A stretch of 64,000 nt of DNA from Inediibacterium massiliense. GTDB taxonomy: Bacteria > Bacillota > Clostridia > Peptostreptococcales > Thermotaleaceae. This document shows, piece after piece, positions 35,145 through 44,054 of the stretch. The notes under the pieces were generated by a model. The model was not told where the DNA came from and made no database searches. It was given only the letters and a program-made list of their open reading frames with translations. Both the position numbers and the translations under genes were made by a program. Position 1 is the stretch's first letter, and every line of letters begins with the position of its first letter. The stretch is from assembly GCF_001282725.1 (NCBI RefSeq), contig NZ_LN876587.1, forward strand, positions 596,075 through 660,074, read 5' to 3'.

Positions 35145-36530
35145 ATGAAAAGTATAAAAAAAAGATTAGTGATTAATTTTATGTTGGTAATTTTTATTAG
35201 TGTTTTATTTTTAGAAATATTGTTAATTAGTTTTGTACGACAATATTATTATAAAAATGTAGAAGATGTGCTTACCAACCAGATCATGATTTCTTCTGAA
35301 TTTTATTCTAGATATTTTTCAAATTCTAATTTAGAGGATAATGTATTAGATAATGTAGATGTATTTTGGAGACAGACTCCTGCTCAAGTTCAAATTATCA
35401 ATCTTTCAGGAGAAGTTTTAATGGATTCTATTGGTGTAGATTATAATAAAAAAATAGAAACAGAAGATGTAAAGATAGCTCTAGGAGGACAAAAAGGCAC
35501 ATGGACTGGATCTGTAAATTATGATGATTACAATGTAATGTCTGTTTCTTATCCTTTACAATCTGACAAAAAAATTGTTGGAGTATTAAGATTTACTACA
35601 TCTTTAAAAGAAGTGAATGAGGGGATAAAGAGAATTTCATTGATCTTTTTAAGCATAGGGGCTTTTGTAACCATTATTTGTGGTATGGTTAGTATTTTCT
35701 TAGCCAATACCATTACAGGACCCATCAAAGAAGTTACAAAGGTAGCAGAAAAAATGGCTTTAGGAAATTTTAAAATAAAAAGCCACAAAAAATTTGATGA
35801 TGAGATGGGAAAGCTTTCAGACACCTTAAATTTTATGGCAGAAGAGATTATTAAAAAAGATCAACTCAAAAATGATTTTATATCTTCCATTTCTCATGAA
35901 ATAAGAACTCCTCTTACGGCCATTAAGGGATGGGCTATTGTTTTAAATCAAGATAATTTTGAAGACAAAGAAACTATGAAAGAAGGTTTAAACATTATAG
36001 AAAAAGAAAGTGAAAGACTAACCTTTATGGTAGAAGAACTTTTAGATTTTTCAAAGTTTGTTTCAGGGAGGATTACACTAAATAAAGAAAATGTAAATAT
36101 AAAAACTTTAGTTAGATATATTGAAAAGTATATAAGACCAAGAGCACAAAGAGATGAAATAGAGTTTGTAGTAGATTGTGAAGATAATATGCCTTCTATG
36201 AATTTAGATGAAAATAGAATGAAGCAGGTTTTAATTAATATATTAGACAATGCTTTTAAATTTACACCAAAAGGTGGAAAAGTAAATTTTTATACTTTTT
36301 ATCAAGACAGATATATATGTATGAATATAGAAGATAATGGATGTGGTATTAGTAAAGAAGATCTTCCTAAGGTAAAAGAAAAATTTTATAAGGGTAAAAA
36401 CAGCAAATCTCAAAATGGTATTGGATTATCTATTTGTGATGAGATCATAAAGCTTCATAAAGGAGAATTCAATATAGAAAGTGAGCTTAATAAAGGTACG
36501 AGAATACAAATTTTATTACCAATTGAATAG
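35145..36530 (+). CDS. Membrane sensor histidine kinase
   Basis: This 461-residue kinase has two membrane segments, at about 9-31 and 165-190, flanking an extracellular sensor of about 130 residues. A HAMP domain (ANTITGPIKEVTKVAEKMALG) is followed by HisKA with SSISHEIRTPLTAIKGW. The HATPase boxes are QVLINILDNAFKFTPKGG, NIEDNGCGISKEDLPKV and NGIGLSICDEII. All catalytic boxes are intact, in contrast to the kinase at 25304. The signal is unknown. Confidence 0.92.
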   Translation: MKSIKKRLVINFMLVIFISVLFLEILLISFVRQYYYKNVEDVLTNQIMISSEFYSRYFSNSNLEDNVLDNVDVFWRQTPAQVQIINLSGEVLMDSIGVDYNKKIETEDVKIALGGQKGTWTGSVNYDDYNVMSVSYPLQSDKKIVGVLRFTTSLKEVNEGIKRISLIFLSIGAFVTIICGMVSIFLANTITGPIKEVTKVAEKMALGNFKIKSHKKFDDEMGKLSDTLNFMAEEIIKKDQLKNDFISSISHEIRTPLTAIKGWAIVLNQDNFEDKETMKEGLNIIEKESERLTFMVEELLDFSKFVSGRITLNKENVNIKTLVRYIEKYIRPRAQRDEIEFVVDCEDNMPSMNLDENRMKQVLINILDNAFKFTPKGGKVNFYTFYQDRYICMNIEDNGCGISKEDLPKVKEKFYKGKNSKSQNGIGLSICDEIIKLHKGEFNIESELNKGTRIQILLPIE

Positions 36531-36547
36531 ATCTGGAGACAAAAGAT

Positions 36548-37972
36548 ATGAAAAAAACTTTTTTAATTTTGATGATGATCATGAGTATATTTTTACAAGG
36601 ATGTATAGATGTAAAATTAGATGTAGGACAAAGTATTGTTCCTCCTAAAAATAAGAGGATTCCTGTTGGAGGAACTTGGAAAGTAGAGAAATATAAAATA
36701 GTAGATGAAAAAGTACAACAAGCACAAGTCAATGAGTGGATAGGAAAAACTGCTATTTTTCATGAGCATTATGCTGTTTTCGCAGATGAGATCAGTGAAG
36801 CACCAGAATACAAAATGAAAAATGTGGATGCAAAAGAATATTTTTTATATACTCATAAAATAAGTGAGAAAGAATTAAATGTCCAAAATAAGAGAATAGA
36901 AATTATCTCTATTAGTTCAAAAGAAAAACATTTCTATGATTTTATTAAAATAGATGAGCATAGATTAATTGTTTATATAGATCATGTATTTTATTATTTG
37001 GAGAAAGTTTCTGATACAACCAATCAAATATTTGTTAAAGATAAAAATAAAATCAACCGAGATAATATAGATTTGCAAACAAAGGAACCAGATATCCTTT
37101 CTTCAGGAGTACTTATAGGACTAAGGAAGGATGTATTAGATCCTACAAAAGAAAATGAAGTTTACAGAACCTTATGGATTGCAGCTCAAAATAGAAAAAT
37201 GCATTCTATCTTAGAAATGCCCCATTTAATTGTGCCTAGAAAAAGTGGATTTTGGATGATAGGTGAAAATAGAAAATTCTATGATGATAAAGTGAGAGAT
37301 CAATTATTTTCTATTCCTCTTGAGAAGACAGAAGAGCCACCTTATGATGAAGAAGAAGATATAAATCAAGATATATATAGAAAAATAAAGTTTGTAGGAA
37401 ATGATTATGTAGCATTAGAATATCAAAACGATACAAAAAAATTCCAAGTACTTTTGATTGATCATATACAGGGAAGTAAAGGAATCAAATTATCTGATGT
37501 GGTAGGAGAACATGGAAAAGAAGTATATACACAATCGGCTCAAAGTTATTTAAATTTTTCTTGGAAACCAAAAGAGCATTATGAAATGAATGAAGAAAAT
37601 TTTAGTTTGGCTAGAAGAAACGGGCATTGGATTTTAAAGGGAAAAATAAATACAAAAAAAGATGAATCTTTAGAATTTAATATCAATATGTTTCCGCCTT
37701 ATAAAATGGTTCATTATGATGAACTTCATGTATCATGGAATGAAATAAAGGGAAGAGTACCAGAGGCAATAGATGCCTATACTTCTCCGAATAAAGATTT
37801 TGCAGTGATTATAACTAATGAAGAAATATATGTTTATATGATTGAGAACAAAACGCTTGCTTTAAAGCCTACTGAAAAAATAAAATTACAAGAAGGAGAA
37901 AAAGTTGTAATGGCAGAATGGGCTACAGCAAGCTATGTAGAGAAATGGGAAAATACTTTTCCAAGTAAATAA
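36548..37972 (+). CDS. Secreted lipoprotein of unknown function
   Basis: This 474-residue protein starts MKKTFLILMMIMSIFLQGC, a lipoprotein signal with the lipobox cysteine at residue 19. The mature part has no domain I recognise. It contains repeated lysine/glutamate-rich beta-type stretches (KEHYEMNEENFSLARRNGHW; SPNKDFAVIITNEEIYVYMI) that recall a WD/YncE-like or beta-propeller lipoprotein. It lies 17 nt after the histidine kinase, so it may be the signal sensor partner or a target of the two-component system. Confidence 0.7.
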   Translation: MKKTFLILMMIMSIFLQGCIDVKLDVGQSIVPPKNKRIPVGGTWKVEKYKIVDEKVQQAQVNEWIGKTAIFHEHYAVFADEISEAPEYKMKNVDAKEYFLYTHKISEKELNVQNKRIEIISISSKEKHFYDFIKIDEHRLIVYIDHVFYYLEKVSDTTNQIFVKDKNKINRDNIDLQTKEPDILSSGVLIGLRKDVLDPTKENEVYRTLWIAAQNRKMHSILEMPHLIVPRKSGFWMIGENRKFYDDKVRDQLFSIPLEKTEEPPYDEEEDINQDIYRKIKFVGNDYVALEYQNDTKKFQVLLIDHIQGSKGIKLSDVVGEHGKEVYTQSAQSYLNFSWKPKEHYEMNEENFSLARRNGHWILKGKINTKKDESLEFNINMFPPYKMVHYDELHVSWNEIKGRVPEAIDAYTSPNKDFAVIITNEEIYVYMIENKTLALKPTEKIKLQEGEKVVMAEWATASYVEKWENTFPSK

Positions 37973-37993
37973 TAGATCATAAGGGGAGATGAA

Positions 37994-38680
37994 ATGTATA
38001 GAAAATGGATACACATATTGATGAAGGTTGAATTGTTTAAAAACATTCCAGAAGATGAGTTGTATACTGTGTTATCTTGTGTGATGCCTACAATCTCCTC
38101 TTATAAAAAAAAGGAGCTGATCACACTAGAACAAAGTGAAATTACTGCAATAGGAATTATTTTAAAAGGAGAGGCTGTGATTACAAAAGAAACCATGGCA
38201 GGTGACCGAGTGATTATGGCGAAAATCAATAAAGGAAATATGTTTGGTGAAGTAGCAGCTTTTGCAAATCATAAATGGCCAGCAACAGTTGTTGCTGATA
38301 CGGATTGTGTGATACTTTTTTTTCCTTCTGACAAAATTATAGGGGTATGTCCTAAAGCTTGTTTGGCACATAGAGTTTTGATACAAAACATGTTACAGAT
38401 TGTTTCACAAAAAGCATTGATGTTGAATCAAAAAATTGAAATGTTATCTTTAAAAAGCATACGAAAAAAAATAAGTACTTATTTATTAAAACAATATTCT
38501 ATGAAGGGAAGTCTTTTATTTGAAATTCCACTAAAAAGAAATGAATTAGCAGAATACTTGCTTGTATCAAGACCTTCATTATCGAGGGAGCTTATAAAAA
38601 TGAAAGGAGAAGGGATTTTAGACTTTCATAGAAATTCATTTAAAATACTAAATCTTGATGGACTTAAGGAATGTTTATAG
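37994..38680 (+). CDS. Crp/Fnr-family transcriptional regulator (HcpR-like candidate)
   Basis: This 228-residue protein has an N-terminal cyclic-nucleotide-binding-like beta barrel (GDRVIMAKINKGNMFGEVAAF) and a C-terminal winged helix (LKRNELAEYLLVSRPSLSREL; then KMKGEGILDF). It lacks an Fnr-type N-terminal cysteine cluster. It stands one gene upstream of the hcp operon. In Clostridia, Crp/Fnr proteins of the HcpR group control hcp under nitrosative stress, so control of that operon is a reasonable inference. It could also belong with the preceding lipoprotein operon (21-nt gap). Confidence 0.8.
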   Translation: MYRKWIHILMKVELFKNIPEDELYTVLSCVMPTISSYKKKELITLEQSEITAIGIILKGEAVITKETMAGDRVIMAKINKGNMFGEVAAFANHKWPATVVADTDCVILFFPSDKIIGVCPKACLAHRVLIQNMLQIVSQKALMLNQKIEMLSLKSIRKKISTYLLKQYSMKGSLLFEIPLKRNELAEYLLVSRPSLSRELIKMKGEGILDFHRNSFKILNLDGLKECL

Positions 38681-38700
38681 ATGAAATAGAATCATAGTGG

Positions 38701-38737
38701 GCAACATAAGTTTGATTGAAATACTTATGTTGCTTTA
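38701..38737 (+). terminator. Hairpin after the Crp gene, first copy
   Basis: GCAACATAAGT (38701-38711) and ACTTATGTTGC (38723-38733) form an 11-bp stem, followed by TTTAGTTT. A near copy lies at 38942-38979 on the other side of a long palindrome. Confidence 0.7.
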
Positions 38738-38748
38738 GTTTGTAGGCG

Positions 38749-38912
38749 AAGTTATAAAAAACGTCACTAAATTTTCAAATTTGGGAAATATAAAGAAACG
38801 ATCGAAAATAGCATTACAAACTCGCTATGCTCAAACAGTGTAATGCTAGTCATTTTCTTACTTATTCTATATTTTCACAAATTCTCAATAATTGTTCCGA
38901 CTTTTATAACTT
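38749..38912. repeat. Long imperfect palindrome, MITE-like element
   Basis: The 164-bp segment has terminal inverted arms AAGTTATAAAA (38749-38759) and TTTTATAACTT (38902-38912), and internal arms AGCATTACA (38810-38818) and TGTAATGCT (38839-38847) around CTCGCTATGCTCAAACAG. Further partly matching stretches lie between. It encodes nothing. It resembles small non-autonomous palindromic repeats of Clostridia genomes. Confidence 0.5.
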
Positions 38913-38914
38913 GG

Positions 38915-38930
38915 ATACAATATATTGTAT
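38915..38930. promoter_or_regulatory. Perfect 16-bp palindrome ATACAATATATTGTAT
   Basis: This symmetric site lies between the MITE-like element and the second hairpin, 120 nt upstream of the hcp operon. It is similar to ACAATATGTTGT before nrdD and ACAATATATTGT at 62191-62202. It may be a regulator site, but a terminator lies between it and the next gene, which weakens that reading. Confidence 0.3.
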
Positions 38931-38941
38931 AAGCAGCTGAA

Positions 38942-38979
38942 GCAACATAAGTTGATTTGAATACTTATGTTGCTTTTTT
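38942..38979 (+). terminator. Hairpin terminator, second copy
   Basis: GCAACATAAGT (38942-38952) and ACTTATGTTGC (38963-38973) are followed by TTTTTTA. It is nearly the same sequence as the hairpin at 38701, as if the terminator had been duplicated around the element. Confidence 0.8.
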
Positions 38980-39049
38980 ATTTATTTTGTAACATAAGAT
39001 ACCGAATTTATAGGATATATGATGATAAACTAAGGATCAAGAAATAAAA

Positions 39050-40324
39050 ATGCATGTAAAGGAGTTGGGACTAGAAATGAATAACAAATATTTTGATAGA
39101 AAAGATAGTTTATACGAAATTACTCAAAGATATAATGAAGCCATTGATTTGTTAATATCTATTGGATTTGAAAATATAAAAGATGAAAATCAAAGAAAAA
39201 CATTTGGAAAAGCTATTTCACTAGAAAATGCTTTAAAAATAAAAAAAATTAATGTTGATCATTTTGAACAGCAATTAATAGAAAGAATTGAAAGCAATCA
39301 AAACAATTCAGGTGAAGTGTTTTACGAGAAAGATTCAAATAAAGAGGGTTCTTTAAAAATAGCAGGGGTACTCCCTTGTCCGGTAAGAGTCCCATTAACA
39401 GAAGCATTTGATCATTGGCTATATGAAAATAAAGAAAAATTCAATTTAGATATAGATTATGAATTAAAAGCAGCTTCAATGGGATTAGATTGGTTAAAAG
39501 AATCTATAACAGATCATAGGGAAGAAGGAATACCAGATTTATTTATATCTGCTGGATTTGATATGTTTTTTGATGAAAAATTATTTGGAAAATTTAAATC
39601 TCAAAATGTTTTTGAAGATTTTACTGGTTTTGAACATTATAACAAGGATTTTGACAATGAATATATCACATTAAAAGATCCGCAACATCAATACTCCATG
39701 TTAGGTGTCGTTCCTGCTGTATTTTTAGTAAATACAGAAGAATTAGGTGAAAGAAATATGCCAAAGAGCTGGGGGGATTTATTAAGTGATGAATTTGAAA
39801 ACAGTGTAAGTCTTCCAGTAGGGGATTTAGATTTATTTAATTCTATATTATTAAATATATTTAAAACATTTGGGGAGAAAGGAGTCAAAAAATTAGGTCA
39901 AATCCTTCAAAAAAGTATGCATCCATCAGAAATGGTAAAATCACATATGAAAAAATCAGAAAAACCTGTGGTAACAATTATGCCTTATTTTTTCACATGG
40001 ATGGTAAAAGAAGGAGGACCTATGTCTTTTGTGTGGCCAGAGGATGGAGCAATTATAAGTCCTATCTTTATGCTTACTAAAAAAAATAAAAAAGAACAAT
40101 TAAAACCAATTGTAGATTTCTTTGGCTCTAAACAAGTAGGAGAAATTTTATCTCATAATGGAAAATTTCCTAGTATTCATCCAGAGGTAGACAATAGAAT
40201 TTCAAAGAATAATAAATATATGTGGCTAGGTTGGGATTATATCAAAAGTAATGATATATCACTTTTAATTCATAAGTGTGAAGAAATATTTAATAAAGTT
40301 GTGAATGGAGATGATCAAAAATGA
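39050..40324 (+). CDS. Leaderless ABC substrate-binding-like protein with DUF1858-like N-terminus
   Basis: This 424-residue protein has two parts. Residues about 15-85 (DSLYEITQRYNEAIDLLISI through the TFGKAISLENALKI stretch) resemble the DUF1858 module found with redox and hybrid-cluster proteins. The rest looks like a Fe3+-type solute-binding fold (LKIAGVLPCPVRVPLTEAFD; SMLGVVPAVFLVNTEELGER; MPKSWGDLL). There is no signal peptide and no membrane segment, so it should be cytoplasmic, unlike ordinary binding proteins. No permease is encoded nearby. ATG at 39077 is an alternative start with AAGGAG 12 nt upstream. It overlaps the GTPase gene by 4 nt. Confidence 0.65.
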   Translation: MHVKELGLEMNNKYFDRKDSLYEITQRYNEAIDLLISIGFENIKDENQRKTFGKAISLENALKIKKINVDHFEQQLIERIESNQNNSGEVFYEKDSNKEGSLKIAGVLPCPVRVPLTEAFDHWLYENKEKFNLDIDYELKAASMGLDWLKESITDHREEGIPDLFISAGFDMFFDEKLFGKFKSQNVFEDFTGFEHYNKDFDNEYITLKDPQHQYSMLGVVPAVFLVNTEELGERNMPKSWGDLLSDEFENSVSLPVGDLDLFNSILLNIFKTFGEKGVKKLGQILQKSMHPSEMVKSHMKKSEKPVVTIMPYFFTWMVKEGGPMSFVWPEDGAIISPIFMLTKKNKKEQLKPIVDFFGSKQVGEILSHNGKFPSIHPEVDNRISKNNKYMWLGWDYIKSNDISLLIHKCEEIFNKVVNGDDQK

Positions 40325-41022
40325 ATTTAGTAACTATATCAGGACCTCCTTCATCAGGAAAAACTTCAGTTATATTAAAAATTATTGATGCTATACAAAA
40401 AAGGAGTTTAAAAGTAGGAGTTGTAAAGTTTGATTGTTTATATACAGACGATGATATTTTATATGAAAAAGCAGGAGTTCCTGTGAAAAAAGGATTATCC
40501 GGATCTTTATGCCCAGATCATTATTTTGTAAGTAATATTGAAGAAGTTGTAAAATGGGGTAAAAAACAAAACTTAGATTTGTTAATTACTGAAAGTGCAG
40601 GTCTTTGTAATAGATGTTCACCTTATATTAAAGATATAAAGTCCATATGTGTTATAGATAATTTAAGTGGTATCAATACTCCTAAAAAAATAGGGCCCAT
40701 GTTAAAATCTGCAGATATTGTAGTGATCACAAAAGGTGATATTGTATCTCAAGCAGAAAGAGAAGTATTTGCTTCAAAGGTTCACTTGGTAAATCCTAAA
40801 GCTATAACCATACATGTGAATGGACTAACAGGTCAAGGAGCATTTGAATTGAGCACACTATTATATGATGAGAAAAATCATATTGAAACAGTAAAAGGAA
40901 AACAACTAAGATTTTCAATGCCATCTGCTCTTTGCTCTTATTGCTTAGGAGAAACAAGAATTGGAGAAGATTATCAAATGGGAAATGTTAGAAAAATGAA
41001 ATTAGGTGATGAAAATGATTAG
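40321..41022 (+). CDS. HypB/UreG-like P-loop GTPase
   Basis: This 233-residue protein has a Walker A ISGPPSSGKTSVILKI at residues 5-20, a switch-like VGVVKFDCLYTDDD, ESAGLCNRCSPYIKD (Walker B-like plus a C-x-x-C pair), and VITKGDIVSQAE in the position of the guanine-recognition NKxD, here TKGD. A second cysteine pair (SALCSYCLGETRIG) lies near the C-terminus. The SIMIBI class delivers nickel, cobalt or other cofactors to enzymes. Sitting two genes before hcp, it may help insert the hybrid cluster. Metal binding by the cysteine pairs is inferred. Confidence 0.7.
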   Translation: MNLVTISGPPSSGKTSVILKIIDAIQKRSLKVGVVKFDCLYTDDDILYEKAGVPVKKGLSGSLCPDHYFVSNIEEVVKWGKKQNLDLLITESAGLCNRCSPYIKDIKSICVIDNLSGINTPKKIGPMLKSADIVVITKGDIVSQAEREVFASKVHLVNPKAITIHVNGLTGQGAFELSTLLYDEKNHIETVKGKQLRFSMPSALCSYCLGETRIGEDYQMGNVRKMKLGDEND

Positions 41023-42025
41023 AAAAAATGAGCTAGACTTTCTTACAATAAAAGAATTAGAGAAAAAATATCCTTTTATATTATCTTTCTTTGAAAACAA
41101 CAAATTAAATACTACTGGATATGAAGATTGTACCTTTGAAGATTATTTAAATCATTTTACACAAGAAGATGTAGAAGAATGGGCAATAGATATAGAAAAA
41201 ATGAAAATAGATCTTAAAATATATATCAACCAAATGATTGAATTTTTGGGACTGGAAAATGATAAAGTAGATTATTTAACGATCATTGCGGGTAAAGATA
41301 AATATGGAAATAAAGAAAACTTTGAAGAACTTACCATTTATAAGAGTCAAATTATTTCAATTGTAGGTCCTACAGGCTCTGGTAAAAGTAGATTATTAGC
41401 AGATATAGAATGGGCTGCTAATAAGGATACTCCTACAGAAAGAACAATTTTAATCAATGGAGAGGTACCTGATAAAAGTCTTAGATTTTCAATGAGTAAT
41501 AAATTAGTTGCACAATTATCTCAAAATATGAATTTTGTAATGGATTTAACGGTAAAAGAATTTTTAGAGTTACATGCTAAAAGTAGAATGATTGATCATG
41601 AAGAAGAGGTTGTGAAAAAAATCATAGATGCAGCTAATGAATTGGCAGGTGAAAAATTTAATTTGGATACACCTATAACAGGCTTAAGTGGTGGACAATC
41701 TAGAGCTTTAATGATTGCTGATACAGCTATATTAAGTACTTCACCTATAGTACTAATTGATGAGATAGAAAATGCAGGAATAGATAGAAAAAGAGCATTA
41801 AATCTTTTGGTAAATGAAGAAAAAATAGTATTAATGGCGACCCATGATCCTAATTTGGCTTTAATGGCAGACAAGAGAATTGTCATTCAAAATGGAGGAA
41901 TATATAAAATCATAGAGACGGATCATGAAGAAAAAGAAGTTCTTAAAAAACTGGAAAAAATGGATCAGCTTATACAAGATTTTAGATCTCAATTAAGAAA
42001 AGGTGAAAAATTAAAAAATTTTTAA
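41015..42025 (+). CDS. ABC-type ATPase with an N-terminal DUF1858/ScdA_N-like module
   Basis: This protein is about 336 residues. Residues 1-75 (LTIKELEKKYPFILSFFENN followed by TTGYEDCTFEDYLNHF) resemble ScdA_N/DUF1858 modules. The ATPase domain has Walker A VGPTGSGKSRLLAD, the signature LSGGQSRALMIADTAIL, Walker B IVLIDEIENAGIDR and the switch ATHDP. No transmembrane partner is encoded here. The frame also opens at 41006 or 41009; 41015 has the best spacing from AGGTGA. It overlaps the GTPase gene by 8 nt and precedes hcp, so it likely works in the cytoplasm rather than in transport. Confidence 0.68.
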   Translation: MIRKNELDFLTIKELEKKYPFILSFFENNKLNTTGYEDCTFEDYLNHFTQEDVEEWAIDIEKMKIDLKIYINQMIEFLGLENDKVDYLTIIAGKDKYGNKENFEELTIYKSQIISIVGPTGSGKSRLLADIEWAANKDTPTERTILINGEVPDKSLRFSMSNKLVAQLSQNMNFVMDLTVKEFLELHAKSRMIDHEEEVVKKIIDAANELAGEKFNLDTPITGLSGGQSRALMIADTAILSTSPIVLIDEIENAGIDRKRALNLLVNEEKIVLMATHDPNLALMADKRIVIQNGGIYKIIETDHEEKEVLKKLEKMDQLIQDFRSQLRKGEKLKNF

Positions 42026-42123
42026 TTTGGTGATATATGATACGGAATTCGAAATCAATATCCTATATTATTGAACGTGTAAAGTATAAAAAAATTAAAT
42101 TTATAAGGGGGAGGCAGTTTAAG

Positions 42124-43773
42124 ATGAGTATGTTTTGTTATCAATGTCAAGAAACAGCAAAAGGGACAGGTTGTACAGTAAGAGGAGTATGTGGAAAGAC
42201 AGATAAAGTTTCAAATTTACAAGATTTGATGATTTATACATTAAAAGGTATTGCATTAATTGAGCAAGAAGGGTTAAAGGCAGGGATTCAATTCCCACAT
42301 TCAAATCATTTTATGATGAATGGTTTGTTTATGACTATCACAAATGCAAACTTTGATGATTCTAAGTTTATTGAAAAAATAAAAGAAGGTTTAGAATTAA
42401 GAGAAGAAATGAAAAGAGAACTAAAAGATCAAGGGATCATATTGGATGCATTACATGATGCAGCTACATGGATGGCAAAATCTGACTTAGAAATTCAACA
42501 AAAAGCCAATTCTTATGAAGTAGGAATTTTAGCTACTGAAAATGAAGATATTCGTTCACTAAGAGAATTAATTATATACGGTGTAAAAGGTATGGCAGCT
42601 TATGCTGAGCATGCTTATAACTTAGGAAAAGAAAATGAAGAAGTTTATCATTTTATGTCAAAAGCGTTAGCTGCCACATTAGATGATACGTTGGGTGCAG
42701 ATGACTTAGTAAAACTTACATTAGAAACTGGAAAATATGGTGTAGATACGATGGCAATGCTTGATGCTGCGAATACAGGAGCTTATGGGAACCCAGAAAT
42801 AACAGAAGTAAATATTGGTGTTAGAAACAACCCAGCTATATTAATATCAGGACATGATTTGAAAGATCTAGAGGAATTATTAGAACAAACAAAGGATACT
42901 GGAGTAGATGTATATACTCATGGAGAGATGTTACCTGCTCATTATTATCCTTTTTTTAAAAAATATTCAAACTTTATAGGAAACTATGGAAATGCTTGGT
43001 GGAAACAAAATGAGGAATTCGAATCTTTCAATGGACCTATTTTATTTACAACAAATTGTATTATACCTCCAAAAGAAAGCTATGTAGACAGAGTGTATAC
43101 TACAGGTGCAACGGGATACCCAGGGTTTAAACATATCAAAGATAGAGAAGATGGAACAACAAAAGACTTTAGTGAAATTATAGAACATGCAAAAAGATTA
43201 GAATCTCCAACAGAAATTGAAAATGGAAAAATTATAGGAGGTTTTGCTCACGCTCAAGTATTTGCTTTAGCAGATCAAGTAGTAGATGCTGTAAAATCTG
43301 GAGCAATCAAAAAATTCTTTGTAATGGCTGGCTGTGATGGAAGAATGAAATCTAGAGACTATTACACAGAGTTTGCAGAAAAATTACCAAAAGATACAGT
43401 AATATTAACAGCAGGATGTGCTAAATATCGTTATAATAAATTGAATTTAGGTGATATTGGTGGCATTCCAAGAGTTTTAGATGCAGGACAATGTAATGAT
43501 TCCTATTCATTAGCAGTAATTGCTTTAAAATTAAAAGAAATATTTGAGTTAAATGATGTCAATGAGCTTCCTATCGCTTATAATATAGCATGGTATGAAC
43601 AAAAGGCTGTTATTGTTCTTTTAGCATTATTATATTTAGGAGTTAAAAATATTCATTTAGGACCTACACTACCAGGATTCTTATCTCCAAATGTAGCGAA
43701 AGTTTTAGTAGAGAATTTTGGGATAGCAGGCATGGGAACTGTAGATGGTGATTTAGATATATTTTTAGGATAA
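42124..43773 (+). CDS. hcp: Hydroxylamine reductase / hybrid cluster protein
   Basis: This 549-residue protein starts [17 protein letters not shown], with the N-terminal cluster cysteines (CYQC, then GTGC and VRGVCG). Hybrid-cluster ligands lie in later segments ([43 protein letters not shown]). Hcp reduces hydroxylamine in vitro and acts on nitric oxide in cells. The start at 42124 is fixed by GGGGGAGG and by the family N-terminus; the frame extends back to 42037 without a ribosome site. It is the last gene of the operon and has its own terminator. Confidence 0.95.
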   Translation: MSMFCYQCQETAKGTGCTVRGVCGKTDKVSNLQDLMIYTLKGIALIEQEGLKAGIQFPHSNHFMMNGLFMTITNANFDDSKFIEKIKEGLELREEMKRELKDQGIILDALHDAATWMAKSDLEIQQKANSYEVGILATENEDIRSLRELIIYGVKGMAAYAEHAYNLGKENEEVYHFMSKALAATLDDTLGADDLVKLTLETGKYGVDTMAMLDAANTGAYGNPEITEVNIGVRNNPAILISGHDLKDLEELLEQTKDTGVDVYTHGEMLPAHYYPFFKKYSNFIGNYGNAWWKQNEEFESFNGPILFTTNCIIPPKESYVDRVYTTGATGYPGFKHIKDREDGTTKDFSEIIEHAKRLESPTEIENGKIIGGFAHAQVFALADQVVDAVKSGAIKKFFVMAGCDGRMKSRDYYTEFAEKLPKDTVILTAGCAKYRYNKLNLGDIGGIPRVLDAGQCNDSYSLAVIALKLKEIFELNDVNELPIAYNIAWYEQKAVIVLLALLYLGVKNIHLGPTLPGFLSPNVAKVLVENFGIAGMGTVDGDLDIFLG

Positions 43774-43788
43774 TAAAAATAAGAAAAG

Positions 43789-43827
43789 AAATAGTCAGGA
43801 TACATTTATGTATTCTGACTATTTTTG
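43789..43827 (+). terminator. Terminator after hcp
   Basis: AAATAGTCAGGATAC pairs with GTATTCTGACTATTT around ATTTAT, giving a nearly perfect 15-bp stem followed by TTG. Confidence 0.85.
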
Positions 43828-43884
43828 TATTTTAAAGATATTCATAATATATGCTATAATAATTTTATCCTCTGTGAAAGGAGG

Positions 43885-43901
43885 TGAACCTTATTGTCTC
43901 G
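43885..43901 (+). repeat. Direct repeat a of the type I locus
   Basis: TGAACCTTATTGTCTCG starts one base after the AGGAGG of the toxin RNA and covers its putative TTG start (43894-43896). The exact copy is at 44038-44054. Pairing between the two RNAs at these repeats could block toxin translation. Confidence 0.7.
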
Positions 43902-43990
43902 TATAACAAAAGAAGAAGCAGAAGTACATAGCAAAAGTTATTACAGCAGTAGCAACTTTAATAGCCACTCTAATAAATGCAGTAAAGTAA
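43894..43990 (+). pseudogene. Putative hydrophobic toxin reading frame with an apparent +1 shift
   Basis: TTG at 43894, 9 nt after AGGAGG, opens MSRITKEEAEVHSK, which is hydrophilic and runs on through the terminator. The overlapping +1 frame reads KYIAKVITAVATLIATLINA followed by VK and TAA (43988-43990), which is exactly the basic-plus-transmembrane composition of type I toxins. Joining the two frames near 43920-43925 would give a peptide of about 32 residues. Either a one-base insertion has inactivated the toxin or a frameshift is used. Confidence 0.5.
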
Positions 43991-43992
43991 GC

Positions 43993-44030
43993 AATAGAAA
44001 AGCAGGTGCGGCAACACCTGCTTTTCTATT
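43993..44030. terminator. Perfect bidirectional terminator of the type I locus
   Basis: AATAGAAAAGCAGGTG (43993-44008) and CACCTGCTTTTCTATT (44015-44030) form a 16-bp stem; TTGTTTTTG follows on the plus strand. A related AAAAAGCAGGTG hairpin ends the ATC hydrolase gene at 46219. Confidence 0.85.
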
Positions 44031-44037
44031 TTGTTTT

Positions 44038-44054
44038 TGAACCTTATTGTCTCG
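44038..44054 (-). repeat. Direct repeat b of the type I locus
   Basis: This is an exact copy of the 17-bp repeat at 43885. It would lie near the 5' end of the leftward antitoxin RNA. Confidence 0.7.

Noticed and set aside
39050-42025. Reading the SBP-like and ABC ATPase genes as an ordinary iron ABC importer
   Set aside because: No signal peptide, no permease, and a GTPase of the metallochaperone class lies between the two genes.
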